Below are positions 63,391 to 64,000 of a stretch of DNA of 64,000 nt, in pieces; the stretch's first letter is position 1, and each line of letters opens with the position of its first letter. The notes beneath the pieces are model-generated. The model made no database searches, was not told where the DNA came from, and saw only the letters and a list, made by a program, of their open reading frames with translations. This DNA is from Nocardioides dongkuii (lineage in GTDB: Bacteria; Actinomycetota; Actinomycetes; Propionibacteriales; Nocardioidaceae), in the NCBI RefSeq assembly GCF_014127485.1, contig NZ_CP059903.1, positions 868,001-932,000 of the forward strand. The letters are read 5' to 3'. The position numbers and the translations under genes were made by a program.

Positions 63391-64000
63391 TCAGGGAGCG
63401 ACGACGGCGCGACCACGCACCTCGCCCCGCTGCTGGTGGGCCCAGGCTTCGTCGGCACGGTCGAGCGGGAACACCTCGTACGGCACGCTGAGCCGGCCGG
63501 CAGCGGCGTGCTCCTCGATGGCGGCCATCGCCGCGTGCCGCTCAGCCGCGGACAGGTCGTTGTTGGTGTAGCCGATCACGCGGCGGGCGCCGCTGCGCAG
63601 GTGCGCGGAGCTGAACGTCGCGGCGTCGCCGGCGCTGCCGCCGAGGTTGACCAGCCGCCCCCGCGGGGCCAGGCACAGCAGCGCGGCTGAGGCGGGCACC
63701 CCGCACAACGGGTCGAGGACGAGGTCGACCTCGCCGACGACGTCCCGCATCCGCCGGGCGAGCGAGGCGACGTCCTCGTCGCGGCGCAGCTGGACGAAGC
63801 CGTCCGCCCCGAGCGCGGTCGCCTCGTCGCCGGCGCCGGGCTCGAGGGCGGCGCCGAAGACGGCTGCGGCGCCGTGGAGACGGGCGGCCTGCAGGCCGAC
63901 CCGGCCGACGATCCCGCTGGAGCCGAGCACCAGCACCCGGTCGCCCGGGGTCAGCCCACCGCTGAGCGTCAGCGCGGTCCACGCCGCGATCGCCGAGAGA
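63391..64000 (-). CDS. Zinc-type alcohol dehydrogenase/quinone reductase family, C-terminal part
   Basis: The frame is open to the window end, so the N-terminal catalytic domain is missing. The visible ~203 residues are the Rossmann half: VLVLGSSGIVGRVGLQAARLHGA (the GxxGxxG motif), a typical LGADGFVQL segment, VDLVLDPLCGVPASAAL and GRLVNLGGSAGD. The C-terminal PLDRADEAWAHQQRGEVRGRAVVAP is standard for MDR family proteins. Cofactor is probably NADPH; substrate unknown. Confidence 0.88.
   Translation of the reverse strand, partial: LSAIAAWTALTLSGGLTPGDRVLVLGSSGIVGRVGLQAARLHGAAAVFGAALEPGAGDEATALGADGFVQLRRDEDVASLARRMRDVVGEVDLVLDPLCGVPASAALLCLAPRGRLVNLGGSAGDAATFSSAHLRSGARRVIGYTNNDLSAAERHAAMAAIEEHAAAGRLSVPYEVFPLDRADEAWAHQQRGEVRGRAVVAP

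Overview
The window is chromosomal DNA of a very GC-rich actinobacterium. Gene order tatD-rpfB-ksgA-ispE, the lexA/LysM pair, the adenosylcobalamin-dependent ribonucleotide reductase nrdJ behind nrdR, GTG starts and many apparently leaderless promoters (TANNNT 6-9 nt before the start codon) all fit Actinomycetota. Protein style and dispersed palindromes suggest Nocardioides or a close relative (inference). No rRNA, tRNA or CRISPR array was seen.

Layout. 1-5.2 kb: core block tatD (end), rpfB, ksgA, ispE and an ABC-F ATPase. 5.2-9.3 kb: MarR regulator divergent from a Tam-type methyltransferase, a VOC gene broken by a repeat, a cysteine-free CsoR-family regulator, a phosphotransferase and a hotdog protein. 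9.3-12.6 kb: gluABCD amino-acid ABC transporter. 12.6-19.8 kb: a Ser/Gly repeat protein, miaB, a NUDIX operon with four acidic disordered proteins, miaA, a serine beta-lactamase-like protein, an AraC-DinB fusion and a DHFR-like protein. 19.8-28.8 kb: ggt, a PPOX protein, dapF, a palindrome cluster, an SDR, a DinB/AraC divergent pair, a P-loop kinase, hflX and an SGNH hydrolase. 28.8-38.0 kb: seven-gene sugar or cyclitol uptake and catabolism operon divergent from a ROK regulator. 38.0-42.7 kb: alpha/beta hydrolase, DinG-type helicase, secreted MXAN_6640-type protease. 42.8-53 kb: DNA-damage and nucleotide block (lexA, LysM division inhibitor, GAF-HATPase, uracil/mismatch glycosylase-like protein, CNT nucleoside transporter, nrdR, nrdJ), interrupted by an IS110 element. 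53-59.1 kb: a visibly less GC-rich island between two ~225-bp imperfect direct repeats, with an IS3 element, DUF2188, a predicted pPIWI-associating nuclease and an OLD-family ATPase/TOPRIM nuclease. 59.2-64 kb: secreted protein, PLD-helicase-DUF3427 protein, start-less zinc-type dehydrogenase.

Most interesting points. (1) The IS110 element sits exactly inside a dispersed chromosomal repeat, and its upstream non-coding region holds sequences matching both sides of that target, as expected of a bridge RNA. (2) Five genes (LysM, nrdJ, dinG, DUF2188, OLD nuclease) carry TGTCGGTG-N7/8-TANNNT-like promoters resembling the PafBC (RecA-independent) DNA-damage promoter, which ties the island's putative defence genes to the host damage response. 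(3) Repeats have entered reading frames: a 60-nt palindrome in the ABC-F gene, a second copy that supplies the stop codon of the beta-lactamase-like gene, a larger repeat in the nrdJ C-terminal linker, and the same family breaking a VOC gene. (4) Two perfect DnaA boxes and two NrdR-like boxes 31 nt apart precede nrdR.
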